A stretch of 64,000 nt of DNA from assembly GCA_014905825.1 (NCBI GenBank), contig JACGCN010000005.1, forward strand, positions 372,001-436,000, written 5' to 3'. The notes under the pieces were generated by a model that made no database searches, was not told the DNA's origin, and saw only the letters and a program-made list of their open reading frames with translations. Positions within the stretch are counted from its first letter, which is position 1. Every line of letters starts with the position of its first letter. The stretch comes from Lyophyllum atratum (lineage: Eukaryota; Basidiomycota; Agaricomycetes; Agaricales; Lyophyllaceae). The translations under genes and the position numbers were made by a program. Shown here one piece after another: positions 1-13,027 of this stretch.

Positions 1-596
1 GAATTTCTGAATCTTTTTACGGCTGATGAACTGCCACCAGAACCAATTCTCCAATTTCTAGCTTGCTCAGATTCCGAGTGTTTCGAAAGTACCGTAATCC
101 AAGACGACTGTGCCTGGCTGATGCGGATAATATCTGCTTCAGCACCAGATATGGTTTATGTCGGGCCCGGAGAGTCCTCCTCACCTCTTGGCGGGCGGGC
201 GATTGGCCTTGATGGACAGAACTGGCGCGATATCCATTCGCAACTTACAGGGGACGAGCTGTTCAAACCTCGCTATGTCCTAGATGGTTGGACAGATGGG
301 AAACTCGAAATGGTGCACAATGAGGACCGGACATATGTTCCTGACGTCTCTGAAGACTTTTACACTGAACATGCACCTGCCGAAGGAGTAAAAATCCTCG
401 GATACCCAGAAAAAGGTACTATTAGCCCGTTCATGACGTCGAACTTATAATTTACCTGAACACCGACGACCTGGCAGGAAAATTCAAATGCGGCAACTGG
501 GGACATGGATGCCCGTCAGACGAGGAAGGTTGTAAATGGCGCAGTATCATCCAATTGGGATCACTGCACAGCGAGGATTTTGACCTGGTGAGATAG
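1..596 (+). CDS. 3' part of an unrecognised protein-coding gene, cut by the window edge
   Basis: The frame is open from base 1 (EFLNLFTADELPPEP...) through GPGESSSPLGGRAIG and runs to about 415. It probably continues after a 60-nt intron (GT near 416, CAG near 477) into KFKCGNWGHGCPSDEEG and a stop at 594-596. The GTGAGA at 588 could instead be another donor leading to a further exon, so the 3' end is uncertain. The second exon is rich in Cys, Gly and Trp. I recognise no domain. The 5' part lies outside the window. Confidence 0.45.
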
Positions 597-981
597 TCAC
601 GTCGACCTTCTTGAAGTTTATGGCTTTCTGTAACTGACACCGTGCGAGTAGCTCGAGACCTCAGGGAATTGCTGGATTATGCATTGCGAAAGACATCATG
701 CGCAGTTGGCATTCGGATTGAGTGGGGACTGGTAGTCGTCAAGCTGTACTGGATTTGATATGATTGGAATGTACGTCTGTATGATGTCTGCTCTGGCGGC
801 ACATTATTATTTCGTAGCCCGGAAACCAGTTGGTTCACAATCGGACAACCAGATAAGTACAGAGCCTACAGGCTCTTACATCAAATGCTGTTAACGGGTA
901 TTACATGCAAAAAACCGACCTACTTAAATGATACAAGATGCGATAGATATTACATCACATTCCACAAACGAAGCAAAGGCA
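597..981. other. Intergenic / 3' flanks of convergent genes
   Basis: No supported gene. It lies between the tail of the left-edge gene and the stop codon of the converging BRCT gene. Small frames here overlap both neighbours and show no protein character. Confidence 0.5.
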
Positions 982-3900
982 TCAAAACCCAGCTATCCTT
1001 GCGCTTTTCCGAGTCCGCAACGTCGTCCCCTTATCACCACCCTTGCTCCCCGCCCGATCAGACGGCCCAGCAGCCTGACTTTCGACTCTCGATCCAACAT
1101 TGAGCAAGCTCATCAACCTCTTCGTCTCTTCCTGCTGTTTCGGATCCTCATACGTAACACGCATACTGGTTTCTGGTACGGGATCGAGAAGGTTGAGCTC
1201 GTCGAGCGTCTGGTATGGATCCATGGAGTCGTCGAATGCTGGTATGGAGGCGACTGGGAGCTCTGCCAGCTGGGCGTCAGATGGTTGTCGCGACTGGACT
1301 CTCGTTGGGCGTTGGCGTCGCTGTCGCTTGCCTGGCCGTACGCTACCCGGGGGAGGCTCCTGCTCAGAAGGTTGGCGTTTGCCCAGCAGCGTTGTGATGT
1401 TATCCTCAAGCGCCTTTGCTACATCCCTCGGGATTCGAGTCGGCGACTCAGTGGGCATGCGATCGAGCGCCTGCCGAGGGATTTTCAGAGGCGAGGGTGA
1501 CTTGGATGACGGTATTCGGGTCTGTTTCCTTTCACGCTCAATCTCTCGAGGAGTAGGTTTTCGACCGGGGTTGTAGTAGGATGTAACCGGGGCTGAGGGT
1601 GCCCTGGGATGCAAAGTGTGGTGATGGGGTGTGTTGGGTGTGGTGCGGATGTCCGGTGCTGATTTTGTCCGAGATGGTGTGCTAATTGCAGGGAGTTCTG
1701 CTTGTGAATGGCCGGCCAATGCCCCGGTTGGTCTCCCAAAAGGAAGCACATCTGAGTGGGACTCGGGCCGTGACAGTGCCGATGGAGGGTGGCGATGCCG
1801 TCGGGGGGTGGCAACAGTAATTACATCGACGAGCGCCTTTCGGGGAGACGCAGTAGCTTGCCGGCGTATAAGATTGTGAGCTGGAGGATCCGTAGCGCGA
1901 TCGGGGGACTGTGCCAGAAAGGGGTTGTCTAAGAGAAACAATCTCAGCTCGGCATATGAGAGTGTGGGTTATAAGCGTACCATCTTCGGCTGGGGATGGG
2001 CTTTCGGTTACAGAATCCTCAACAAGTATCTTCCCTTTCCCCTTGTTGACGGCCTTCCCTTTCCTTCTATTGTTGACATCGACATCCATGAGTTCCTCCG
2101 CCCCTCGCTCGATATTCTGTGGGAAGCCAGGAACCAGAAAATCTGAGGCTGGAGGAATACGCGCAGTGCCGGCGATCGTAGCGAGCCACTCCATGGTGAC
2201 GACGGGTATACGCCATTGACATGCCTTTTCAAATTTAGGCCCCGTCGCCGATGGGCACAGCAAGTGTGTCGACCTGCGCGAGAAGAATTGTTCCAGGTTT
2301 ATGCCTAGTTGATGACGCTGCGTCAGAAGATGAGTCCGCGAGAAGAATCAAGGGTGAGCACCTAGAGCCCGAAGGAGTCTTGTTACCCAGGTTGCCTCCG
2401 CCTGATCTAAACCCGAGAAACTCAGGCAGATGTTCTCGGCCCCTGCGGAGAGAGGTTAAGCACGTATACGAGAGGAAGTATGACGTGGCTCACCTGGAAT
2501 AGGCGTTTCGATCGTTAAGGGTAAGAATGTAATGTGGTCCTCCGGTGGGCAAACGCGATCTTGGAACACACAATGCTCTAGCCAACATTCCGTCCGATAT
2601 TTCACCCGCTGGGACTCGTCATGTTCCTCTCGGTAGAATTTGCTGCCGCTGGGAGCACAAAACCATAAGAGCTAGACCAAAAAATGCACATAGAGCCACT
2701 GTACCTGACCAGTCGAACAATGATAAAGTCCACATCCTCGTCTTCGAACTCCACCGCCATCTTGCCGCCATTCTCTTCGATTGCCGCTCGTACCGAAGGA
2801 CTCTTAGCCTCGCCCAATGCGATGAATTTGCGACCAGCAAAGATCATAGAAGTAGCTGCGGCAGCTGACGACGAACTCTCCCCAACTTTCCCTCGACTAG
2901 GCTGGCCCGAAGCCATGAAAGAGGTCGCCCCATTATCCCTGACGTTCGTCGCAGCAACTGTCCGACTTCGTCTAAAAGGCTGCGGCAGCGCTGACGATGG
3001 CGCGTCTGGACGTGCCGGGGCAAACGAGTTGGAGCGTCGGAATTGAGACAGCAGGCTCCCCTTTCCTTTTTCCAGCGCTTCTTGCGGTGATGGTGGCACA
3101 GGAGATCGTGGACCTTTGGGAGGGCTTCTGATAAGTTCTCCATCCGTTATCTCGTAGCCGCGACCCCCCAGAAGACTGCCCCATAATTGAAGTGTGGCTG
3201 CGGGTAACCGCTGCACAGCGGCCGGTTCTTCCTCGGTTTCGTCTTGAGCCGTTTCTGGAGCCGTTTCCTCCTGATGTTCAGACATAACTGCAGATGACGG
3301 AGGAGAGGTAGCGGCTGGGCCGAAATTTGAGCATATGGAAAACCAGAGGAAGGATATGCGTACCTTCGGGCAGAGATTTACGTTCCGGTCTCGGACGCCG
3401 GACTTGGTATTTCTCTTCGTCGAACCTGCCTAGCCTGATGTCAGTAAGACACCACCAAATAAACGTGACTCTTACCTCCGAACTCTAGCGAGTCCCAAAA
3501 CCACTCCTCCCAAACCAGGTGGACGTTTGCTTCGCCTCTGCTGTTGAACTTCTCCGCATACCGCATCTTTTCCGTCTCCTCGTCGCCGGAGCAGAGCAGA
3601 TGGGTGACCTTGACAGGGCGTTCGAGGTTCTTCATATACGCCCCTCCGTTTTCCGTAAGCAACTTGTTGATCTGCGTCCGCCGTGTGATATCCGTGATCC
3701 CAGATGGACATAGAATGATGCCCGAGAAGATAGGGAGGCGATGACGTTCTATGCTCTGTTTGAAATTAATGGACATGAACTGCTGGATGAATCTAATCAC
3801 GCACCTCTTCCAATTCAACATCGTCTCCCTTGAGCCATATCTGATAGCTGTCTGTTATCCAAGACGGTTTAAGGATTGGTATTTTCCGCTCCAGCGCGCA

Positions 3901-4374
3901 CTGGTTACAAACGCCGAATGAATAGACAGTAGAAGGCTTCCGCACGACCACGCACATTGTACTTGGCACCGCCATGACCCTCTGCCACCAAATGTGTCAC
4001 GCGATCCGTAAAAGCGCTCGTAGACGTCGCACCAAGCTCCAACGCCTGCTTGAACAAAGTGGGCTGGGTGATGCCTAAGCTTGAGACGCCTATCATTGAG
4101 CAAGAGTGTGCGCACCTTGTCACTGACACCTGTCGCAGACAGCACAAGACCTTTGAACGGCCTTGGGCATAAATCCACTATGCTCGTGTCATCACTCCCA
4201 AGCTGACTATCCTCCGCCCAGCAAATAGAACTATCATATCGTTGAAGTCGCGTCACTGCACCCTCCTGGGCTGGCCGAAGTTTAACATTTGGGACCTGTA
4301 ACAGATTATCAGATGGTACTCCACGGCAAATAAAAAATTCACACCTTGCTGGACTTATTGCCGCGCCGCTTCAT
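982..4374 (-). CDS. Dpb11/Rad4(Cut5)/TopBP1-family four-BRCT replication and checkpoint scaffold
   Basis: Nuclear scaffold. In yeasts this family binds phosphorylated replication factors (Sld2/Sld3) to start DNA replication and activates the ATR/Mec1 checkpoint kinase. Spliced from ATG 4374 (MKRRGNKSSK, then an intron). BRCT1 starts at CPRPFKGLVLSATG and ends with IPILKPSWITDSYQIW. BRCT2 runs from LPIFSGIILCPSG to HLVWEEWFWDSLEFGG. BRCT3 starts at MIFAGRKFIALGEA and continues over an intron into TECWLEHCVFQDRVCPPED, ending IETPIPG. BRCT4 includes GINLEQFFSRRSTHLLCPSA and PVVTMEWLATIAG. The basic, Ser/Pro-rich C-terminal tail ends at 982 with LRTRKSARIAGF. The Trp in each BRCT helix 3 is present except where exon edges are unclear. 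The order and the IPIPG-type ends of BRCT3 match fission yeast Rad4 as I remember it. At least six introns, each about 50-60 nt. Identity is by family knowledge; exon edges are inferred. Confidence 0.85.
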
Positions 4375-7047
4375 GGAGCCAGGAGAAGGTGCGCTTGGGA
4401 GAGATAGTAAACGGTTCTGGCACCGAATAATTCTCTCACCAACAATGCAGCGCGAATGAACCGGCCCTGAACTGTCACGTGCTCTATATTACCTGCCAGC
4501 CGGCTTGCATGGCGCTCATCTCACTCCCAGCCACCACCCATCGACGTTTCTAGTAACGTATAGACTTATTCGAATTACATGTCTGATATTCAGCACGAAA
4601 CTACGACAGGTGCGAGTATGGCATGGAGCTGAAACTTTATTTGCCAGATACTTCGGCATCATCTCATCATCTTATGGGCAGATGCTACCTACAAAGACCT
4701 AATCCATTACTTTAAATACGCGTCTTGCGCTTATAATATTATCTGCCCACGTCCTAATGGAAAGACTCTCGTCCTACAGGTCTGTCGTCCCCATCATGTT
4801 GCTTAGGTTCCCAGAAGGCTCACTTCGGCAGTTCTCCAACGCGATGACGGACATCCAAGGGTTCGTCGCGAGAGACTCGAGTCGGGATGAAATCATTGTT
4901 GCTCTTCGCGGCAGGTGAGCTCTGAGATCATCCATCCCTTCTCTCAGAAGACTTTGATCGTTCGCAGTGTCTCTATTGTCGATTTCTTGATGGACACGCA
5001 AATCTTTCTCGTGCCATTCGTGACACCTGGAGTTTCGGCACCATGTAAGGAGTTGAATTCTTTGCATCTCTCGGGTGTCACACCTGAGTCTGTATTCCCC
5101 TATTAGCCGGTACTCGCGTGCATAACGGCTTTCTTCTAGCGTGAGGAATCTGACCATGCCTTCAACTTCGCGAAACCCATCATCATTTCAGCTGGGATTC
5201 AGTTGTCATACAGGTTCTTGCTATCGTAACCCAGCAGCTCAGGTCACACCCGGGATTCTCTCTCGTGACTCTAGGCCATTCTCTAGGAGGGGCTCTGTCT
5301 ACTCTCGCGGCTGTAACTTTGAAACACAACTTTCCTAGGACGTAAGTTCCAGGAATCGTGACATAGTTCGACATTTCTCCTATTCAAGCCCCGCAGCGAA
5401 GTCAGAAATTATACCTACGGCGCTCCAAGGATTGGTGTACGTCCTGATCAAGCGAAATCCATAAAGTCCGCCCTGAGGCCCCGCAGAATAAGAAATTTGC
5501 AGACTTTGTGAACGCCGACTTCGGTCCTCGAGCATTCCGAGGTTAGCCAGCCCTTCAATTCAGCTGTTGCTTACTGGTGGCTCATCACATATGAAAGTGG
5601 TACACACAACCGACGGGTATGTTACCTTTGGCCTTCGTACTCCAAGTGGCATCACAGATGAGAGACACTAGAGTCCCTACGATCATACCGACCTTTTTAG
5701 GATACCACCACCATGGTAGGTGACCATACTATTCCTCATTCCTGGGACTCAGACATTCATCAGGGATCGAATACTGGGCAAATTCGGATCCTGCGTCCAA
5801 GGACACGACGTTCAAGTGCTCGGCCGATGGTGAAGACCCATGTTGCTCTGCTTCGATTCCTTCGCGGGGCATCACTCCAGCTCATGTTACGGTTCGTCTC
5901 CTTGCGTTTTCCTCATCCAGCTTTGCACCTCATCGTCGTATTTACATATATAGTACTTCGGTATCCCAGTTTCGACGCCATTTTGTCTATGAAAAATGAT
6001 ACATTATGTGTAACCATTCGACCTGTATACCTCCAGTGTTGAAACACTATCCATGTCTGGTGTACATTCCTGCGGCGATGAAATGAGTGATCAACATCCT
6101 CATTGTGACATTGGAGGAAGACGACACGGTCCTTCACGTCGACAAACCAAATATAACTGGACGTCTGTCGGAGGACAAGGTGTTGAACATCCTAGCCAAC
6201 GGTTCAAGTTGAGACACTGGGGCCTGTATTTTCCTCAAGATATTATCTGGCGGCACGAGGCCATCGTATCAGCTGCGTTGTCGTCTGTCGAGAAATTTCG
6301 ACCGAGATTGTCACTGGAAGGTCTGTGATAGTCAAATAAATCAGACCCCCCGAAATCTTTCATCTGAGGATGCGGAGCTATGGCCCGTAGCAGCTGTTGA
6401 GGATAGTCACGATCGTAAAATTGTTCCGAAGCATCTGAATTTAGGTCCTCAGGACTTGGATGGCCGCTTGTGCAATCGCTTCTAAATTAGTCTCTCTTAA
6501 ATAACTGCCACCAAGGTTATTTATTTCTCTGTCCTGCGCCTAGACGGACAAACCAAAGTGACGATAGTTAAAAAAAATCAGATGGCGGTGACCTTTATAA
6601 TTTTTTTTTACGAAAACTTGAGGCCTTCAGTAGAGTAAGTGGAGCTTTATATAGCACTGAGGTAACCGTCGTACTATCAATTTCAGTGGAGTCTCGACCA
6701 ACTTGCTCGCTGGCGTTCAGGCTTGTTCAGTCAGGATCGACTCGGAGGGTCGTCGACGGTGGCCCGGGCCGCAGTGTCCGATCACAATCACGTGACGTTG
6801 GTTCAACACCAAGTGATTCGGGGATAGTAAGCTACTCTTCTTCCTACCGCCCTCCCCATCCCCTCTCCTCCATTTACGCGTCGAAACGACTCACATTGCG
6901 ATCCAAATTCTCAAGGATTTGACTGAACACGGTATGGTGTCGAATTTCTGCTGTTTTGCGCACTTGAGAGCTCACTTTTGGTTATAGAAACCCCACGCTC
7001 ACTACTGACGACTTTTCCCAGCTACTGCATAATAAAACCTCAGCCCA
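4375..7047. other. 2.7-kb gene-poor stretch
   Basis: No confident gene. A minus-strand frame at 4774-5157 (127 codons) and neighbouring short frames up to about 5374 could be exons or relics of a small gene, but no domain is recognisable and the pieces do not splice convincingly. A-rich and T-rich runs occur near 6570-6610. The first about 100 bases hold the BRCT gene promoter, and the last about 200 the promoter of the membrane-protein gene. Confidence 0.4.
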
Positions 7048-9679
7048 ATGGCTGCTCCCACTCAGGAATATCCCCCATGGTTGACACCTGTACCAAGTGT
7101 AATTTTCGATGGTAATGGCATACCAATAACCACTTCGACGACGGTGCTATATTTGCCATTGACCTACTATGGACCAAGTGTAAGTGGCACATACGACGGA
7201 GGTAGGTGCGGGCTGATAGTCTGTACAGATACCACTTAACCCGGACTGGACCTATGGTGGCCTGACATCACCAGCATCAACGAATTTACCATCCACATCC
7301 TCTGGGATTTCCATTACGACAACTGCGATACCTTCCTCCTTACCCACGACACTCACCGCATCTACCTCATCTACCTTGCCTACCTCATCCACATCCGCCG
7401 CGACACCTACCTCCTTCCCGTCTTCTGTATCTTTATCAACCTCATCACTGACTTCTATTCCATCCGCATCATCCACCCCTTCTTCCGCCCCAGTCGGCTC
7501 CGCTCACCTCTCGCGCGGCCAGCTCATCGGGGTTATTATTGCCAGCATCCTTGGCGTTATACTCATCTTCATCCTCGGGATCCTCATGTTCCTCTGCTGC
7601 AAAGGCCGCAGAAACCGTCGTGACGAGGAGCCGTCATTCACGCCTGTGGCCCGCGGAGTCAATGATAGCTTCGAAATCGTTGGAGCTGACGGCCGCACTA
7701 CGTGGGCCGAACGATCACCACGTCACAGTGGCGAAGAGGGCGACACTTTCCTGCGGCGCAGCGGCGCAGGCACTCCCACCCAACCCCCCGACCCCGAGAT
7801 GGGTGGCAGGTCTGTTGTGCCCCCATACGTAGGCATCCCACGGGTTCCCGTCCCGGGCACTGGTAGTCAATCCTCTGGGGGCTCATCTGCCACCAATCAT
7901 TCTGGCTATGGCACCCTCATCGAACGTCCGACATTGAACCTGCTGCCGAGCACCGCTGAGGAGCTCGATCGACAACGAGTCGGTGGTCAAATTCTATCCC
8001 CGGAGGAGCTTCAACGATTGGATCAAGAACATGGGCTCCCTGAGAATGCCGATTACTCGCCTCTGCTTCCCCCACCTCGTCTGATTGACCCTGACCTTGG
8101 TTGGGGACTCGCTCCTAAATCCGATCTCCTTCCCTTCGCCCACAAGTCTTCACAGTCCTCCATCTCCGCGTACCCGGACGCAGATGAGGCTGCAACACTG
8201 CTTACTGCGCGTCGGGTTCGAGCGGAGGATCTCACACCCCGGTCCCCGCCTCGCCTAACTCACCCCCTCAGGGAGAGTAGTTCGCACCGGAACAGCGGCG
8301 GGTTATTCCACAGCCTGGGCCTGGACCGTCTAAGTTGGTTCAAGAACATCGGTAGCAGCTCCCAACGAAACTCCCGTACCAACTCCTTCCTTGCCTCGCC
8401 CCTCAGCGATGATGATCTCGAAATCGGTGTTGCACTTCTTGGCCCAGGGTCCCCAGAGATGTCCGAGACCCAGACCTCTCGCAGGCTGGGCCTGGGCCTT
8501 GGCTTCGACGGCGAACGCCCTGTCTCGACCGCCAGCGCTCGAAGCGTTGCTACTATCTACCATGATGCCCACTCCTCGCTACCCGGCACCCCCGTTTCTG
8601 GCGGGACTCCCCTTGCTCCCTTACCAAGAGCATTGACACCCTCTCGACCCGCCCCTCAGCAGTCAGGTTGGCCTTCCAGCTCTACCGTTGCATTTGCTGC
8701 TGCTCCACATATGCCTGACCTTCCTGCCACATCCCACTCGTACTCCACTAGCACCACCCACGTCAACCACGGCCTCTCACTGGATTACGATATCCTAGAC
8801 ACGCCTGCGCCTGCTTCGGTCTCGCCGTTTGCGTCCTCAGCTACGTCGTCGATGTCTTCTCTGCGCGAGACGACTACGGGCAGTAGCTATGGGATCTCGG
8901 CGCACCCTTTCCCGCCGGGCCTCAGCATCGTGCCCAACAAGTCTTGGACAGATGAATCTTCCACGATCACACATATTGGCGCGCCGGTTTCGATCCTGTC
9001 GAACCAGGACACAGCTGCCCAAATTTCCATTGACGTTCTTGAGGAAGAGCCTCCTGTTGCTGGAGAGGGGTGGAGGTCTTTAGCTGCCGAACAGGGTGTC
9101 ATGGGTAGACGGACGACTTTCGGCCAGGTAACACTTCCCTTTTCAACCCTCACCCACGACTATCTTGCTGACGCGTTCCCACTACAGTTCGTTCCACCTC
9201 CCGCCGGCCTCTCTTCAGAAGAAGCCTCTCTCTACTCCATGCGCACCCACCTCAGCCCAACCCACAGCCGCTCCACCGGCTCCGCCCCCGCCTCCTCCCG
9301 CCGCGACCTCTCCGGCTCCGCCTCTTCCCGCCCCTCTGCCTTCTCTGTCGCAGCCCACACCCACAGCAGCAGCGGTGGGCACTCACTAGCCTACTCTGGT
9401 AGCATTTCCTCTGACCTGCGTAAACGTGGCTCGCCCGCTATGTCGGCGTTTGGCCCTCGTTCGCGCAGCCCGACTGCGGTGGGCGGTTCGGTGCTTAGTG
9501 CGCCACCGACGGCTCATTTTGTACCGGAGAGGGCGGGGACGCATAGGATGGTGGCGTCGTTGGATATGGATGATCTTGGGAGGGAGGAGATGTCGTCGCC
9601 TGAGCCGACGAGTCCGCTGTCGCAGCTTTCGAGTGCGCCGTGGGCGGCGGGGCTGGATAGTAATTGGACCCCTGCGTGA
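7048..9679 (+). CDS. Single-pass membrane protein with Ser/Thr-rich outer region and long cytoplasmic tail
   Basis: Unrecognised family. Exon 1 is 7048-7179 (44 codons), followed by a strong GTAAGT donor and a 49-nt intron to 7228. Exon 2 starts IPLNPDWTYGG. Residues about 50-140 are almost pure Ser/Thr/Pro/Ala, the usual substrate for O-mannosylation. One hydrophobic segment (about residues 143-168, LIGVIIASILGVILIFILG) is followed by CC and a basic KGRRNRRDE stop-transfer stretch. The remaining about 670 residues are polar, Ser/Pro/Gly-rich and low in predicted order. No cleavable signal peptide is visible. The layout resembles fungal wall-stress sensors (Wsc/Mid2-like), but no WSC cysteine domain is present, so function is not assigned. 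A likely 60-nt intron at 9128-9187 is open in frame, so the product is about 840 residues if it is spliced and 860 if retained. Confidence 0.8.
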
Positions 9680-10192
9680 GCTGTTGCTCGTGGCTTGTAG
9701 TGGTCCAGTGGTGTCCATTCCCGAGGTTTCAGCGATGGGTCCTCGGATGGCTATTCAGTGTGCGTACTACTAGGGTGTACGTGGCAGACCTTACGGGCTG
9801 ACTCGGCATCACCGGTCTTTCTTGGTCGAGATTCTTGGATCATCGCTCCATGCTCATGGGTTCACGTGCAATTTGTTTATATACCTTACTTGCTCATTGT
9901 ATCTTGTCATCATCTAACGACCATTATGCCACGACGAGCTACATACATACTCCTGTGTAGCACATATCACATACGTAGCCTGTTTTGCGTAGAGCCATAT
10001 GCAACTGTTTTGGAATTTCTGGAATTGCTGACGATATGAAATAAGGCCAGTCTGGGAACTGGACCCCTGAAGGCATAGATATGCTTTGTAAAGGGACGCT
10101 TTTTAATAGACCGGGACGTTTCCCTAGAGTTGTGTGAAGGATATATTCCTCCTATTTCAACGACATCCCGAGATTTATGCTACCTCTATCCT
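9680..10192. other. Intergenic space between convergent genes
   Basis: Shared 3' flank of the membrane-protein gene and the MFS gene. No gene or obvious repeat seen. Confidence 0.5.
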
Positions 10193-12083
10193 CTATGCCT
10201 TCTGCGATCTCAGATTTTTAGGCAGCAAAAACGTGAGGCGAAGGGTGAGGAACGTGCATCCCAAAAGGACATAGTAGACCATATTTCCTCCAGCGAGATT
10301 ATGTTGAAGGGATATAGAGAATAAAGACGATGCGACTGCCGGGCCGATAGATCTTGCGAAGCAGCCTAAGGCCTGTGCAAGACCATTCGTAGCACCCAAA
10401 GAAGCCCGGCTGGGCGCGCTATCCACAATGATTATCTGGATGGACCCTAGTAGACCGTAAGATAGGGGAAACGCCGAATAACAGGTCAGGATTCCACGTA
10501 CCATACCCCATGCCATTCGTCAAACGGAACAGGAGCTGCGGCACTATGACCGCCCACACCTTTCCGTCTACCCGGCCTGCCTTGCGCGCATAATAGCCCA
10601 GCAGCGGGTAGAGGCCGATGTTGCCAATATAGCTGATCGTCGCAACAATGCACATCGCCCTCGGACCGAACCTCCGAATGAGCCGTCCGAGGAAAGTGAG
10701 CTGGACGATGGCGTTGAAGAAGCCGAACGCACTCAGGATTATCCCGATGCGATAAGGGTCGAGGCCAAGGCCACCGACTGGGATGGAGGTGGAGTACATG
10801 AGAGGTAGGAGAACTTGGCTGCTCATGTCTACGAAGGCGAGAACCATGTAGACGAGGAGAGGTATCATGACCTGGGGAATAAGTAAGGCGCTAAAAGGCG
10901 GTGGTGTTTCCGTCTTTGCAGCCTCTCCCTCTTCCGAACAGGCTGGTTCACGTAGCTCTTCGGGTATATTGCCAGATCCATAACTTGGGTTAGCACTGGC
11001 GAGGAGGGGCGTTGAGGAACCGGGATCAGAAATGGGGGTGTCGAGGGTATCTTCTGTGCGCTTTTCCCTTTTCTGTTTCGCGACGGCTGACGGCAAAGTC
11101 TGGAGAAAGGTATATGAGTAAAAGTTCCACGTCAGATATACAGTAACTAACCTCCTTTAATCCGAGAAAGCCAATCACACCAGGCAGTAAGGCGAGCAAT
11201 CCTGCCACGGCGCAAGGAAGGAAATATGGATGGGCATGGAAGAAATTGATCTTTCCAAATAGTTGGGGCCATCTTTTAGCAGGTTCCGCGAGAACTCCAC
11301 CGAAGATTGGTCTATAAGTGGATGGAGATTCGTCAAAAGGTAAACAGTCATGTTTTGAGTTAGAGCGCACCCAATAGTCGTACCAAGGCTCCACATTAAC
11401 GGTATCGTCGCAAATGCGTCTGCGATATTCGTAGCATCTGTGATCTGTAACGCCGTGAAGCATCAACACATTGGCTACATCATTGATTGGCAGAGAGGTA
11501 TTTCAGACCTCAGCGATCACAGTTTTCGAGACTCCTGCGTAGTACCGTGTTGGTCATATGGTGGAAAAGCAATGTTGGAATAAAGTTTTTACCAATGTTG
11601 CCATTGAATACACCCTGGGCACATCGAGAAACAACCAGCGTCCAGTACTTCGATGAAGCACCGAAGCTCAGCATGGCAAGCGCAAGGCCAATCGGACCAA
11701 GCAGAAGAATAGGTCGTCTTCCAATTCTATCTGACGCCCATCCCCAGTGGAAGACAGTTACAGCCTCTGCAAAAAAGAATGCAGACCCCTGCCGATCGCC
11801 ATACGTCAGTAAGGAAAAATCCAGAAGCCATATTTCAGAAACGTACAATGATCCCAGCATAATACCCAGTTCTACGTTCGTCCCCACCGATCACGCCTGT
11901 GTCCCGCACGAATTGGTTCACGAAAGGATAGATGACTGTTGCAGTTACAGGCTCGGCAAATTGTATCAGTAGAACGATGAACAGCTGGAATTTGGGTAAT
12001 GGCGTCCGTCCGGTGGGGAACCGTTCTTCCTCAACGGCCTCGTCCCGGAGACTGCGCGATGAAGGTGCCATGTCGATTCGCAC
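10193..12083 (-). CDS. Major facilitator superfamily transporter (DHA1 / ZIFL-like)
   Basis: Plasma- or vacuolar-membrane secondary transporter with about 12 membrane segments. The start is M-R-I-D-M at 12083; a second Met 12 bases downstream is possible. TM1 is in FQLFIVLLIQFAEPVTATVI. The MFS motif A between TM2 and TM3 is clear: GWASDRIGRRPILLLG. After an intron comes GVFNGNIG (TM4 region). The central loop is long and polar (PSAVAKQKREKRTED...EEGEAAKTETPPP) before TM7 (LIPQVMIPLLVYMVLAFVD). The last exon joins as MGYGSIQIIIVDSAPSR and ends LPKNLRSQKA at 10193. Loop length and the APSRASLGATNGLAQ motif fit the fungal/plant zinc-induced-facilitator-like group, annotated as general-substrate transporters. 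The substrate cannot be told from sequence. Several introns of about 50-60 nt. Confidence 0.85.
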
Positions 12084-13027
12084 TATCTTCTTGAGATACT
12101 TATAGCAAGATCACAGCAGTGGGTCGATGTGACTCCTGGTTGAGTCAGAATTGATGAAACGTTCAGCCGTCCTGGCCATCCATCACAGTGCAAGAGGAAT
12201 TCGCGTTCCCAAGCACGTAAAAATTTTCGGGGATGTACATCGATCACATGCCTGTCTTGCTCGCTTCCCCGTATCGACCTATGCCTACCTTTGACATCTT
12301 GGAACATTTCGGTAGGACTTATGCACATCATTGAGCAATATGTGGAACAGAAGAATAGTATTGACTTGGTATTGACGCCTTGAATCAATAGATGTTGAAA
12401 AGGTTGATGAGCGAGGAAAGGGAACGTTTGGGGTCGCTGTTTGTTCTAAGGGCTATTCCACGATGAACAAGACAGCCGCCCACAGCCCGATCCCGGGCCG
12501 TAGACCGCGGCGTCGTTTCGGTGTCGTGGCGAATTTTGACTTCCTGATCTCTGAAGACTTAGATATGGAGGCTCACCAAAAGACGGCGCGAGGCACGAAT
12601 AACAAATATTATTCACATTATATATCAAAGCCACGTAATGTTCCTACCAATAGTCATACAATTTAGTTTCTTCGACGAAAGTTGGACTGAGCAAGATAGC
12701 GATGCGACAAACAGAGCGGGGACAGATGCGACGACATAGCAACGGAGATGCGGAGAATAGCAAATGAAGATGCGGAGGATAGCAAACATGAGATGGGCAG
12801 GGTGGAAAAAATATGACATGGAGTGTGAGAGAGTTGAGACTGAGCGTTCCAGAAGAAGGCGAAGCATAGCGAATAGGTGTACGAGACGAAAGACATAATC
12901 TGGTCAAGGCAATGACATGATTCCACTGTCATTCAAAATCTACATAACGAGATAACCGCGCGTCAACCACGGGCTTGCGACTAATGCTTGGAAAGATTAA
13001 CTCACTTTAGCGACGACGAAAGGCCAT
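12084..13027. other. Promoter of the MFS gene and 3' flank of the forkhead gene
   Basis: No supported gene. Small frames around 12446-12666 look random. The minus-strand frames at 12625-12932 are hydrophobic only because they read through a short tandem repeat (separate entry). Confidence 0.5.
12724..12789. repeat. Three tandem copies of a 22-bp unit
   Basis: Units start at 12724, 12746 and 12768. Each begins AGATGCG and contains ATAGCAA; copies 2 and 3 differ at a few positions and copy 1 is more diverged. A minisatellite in the 3' flank of the forkhead gene. Confidence 0.8.

Noticed and set aside
12625..12932. Hydrophobic minus ORFs that look like a small membrane protein
   Set aside because: They read through the 22-bp tandem repeat in three frames at once, a sign of low-complexity DNA rather than coding.
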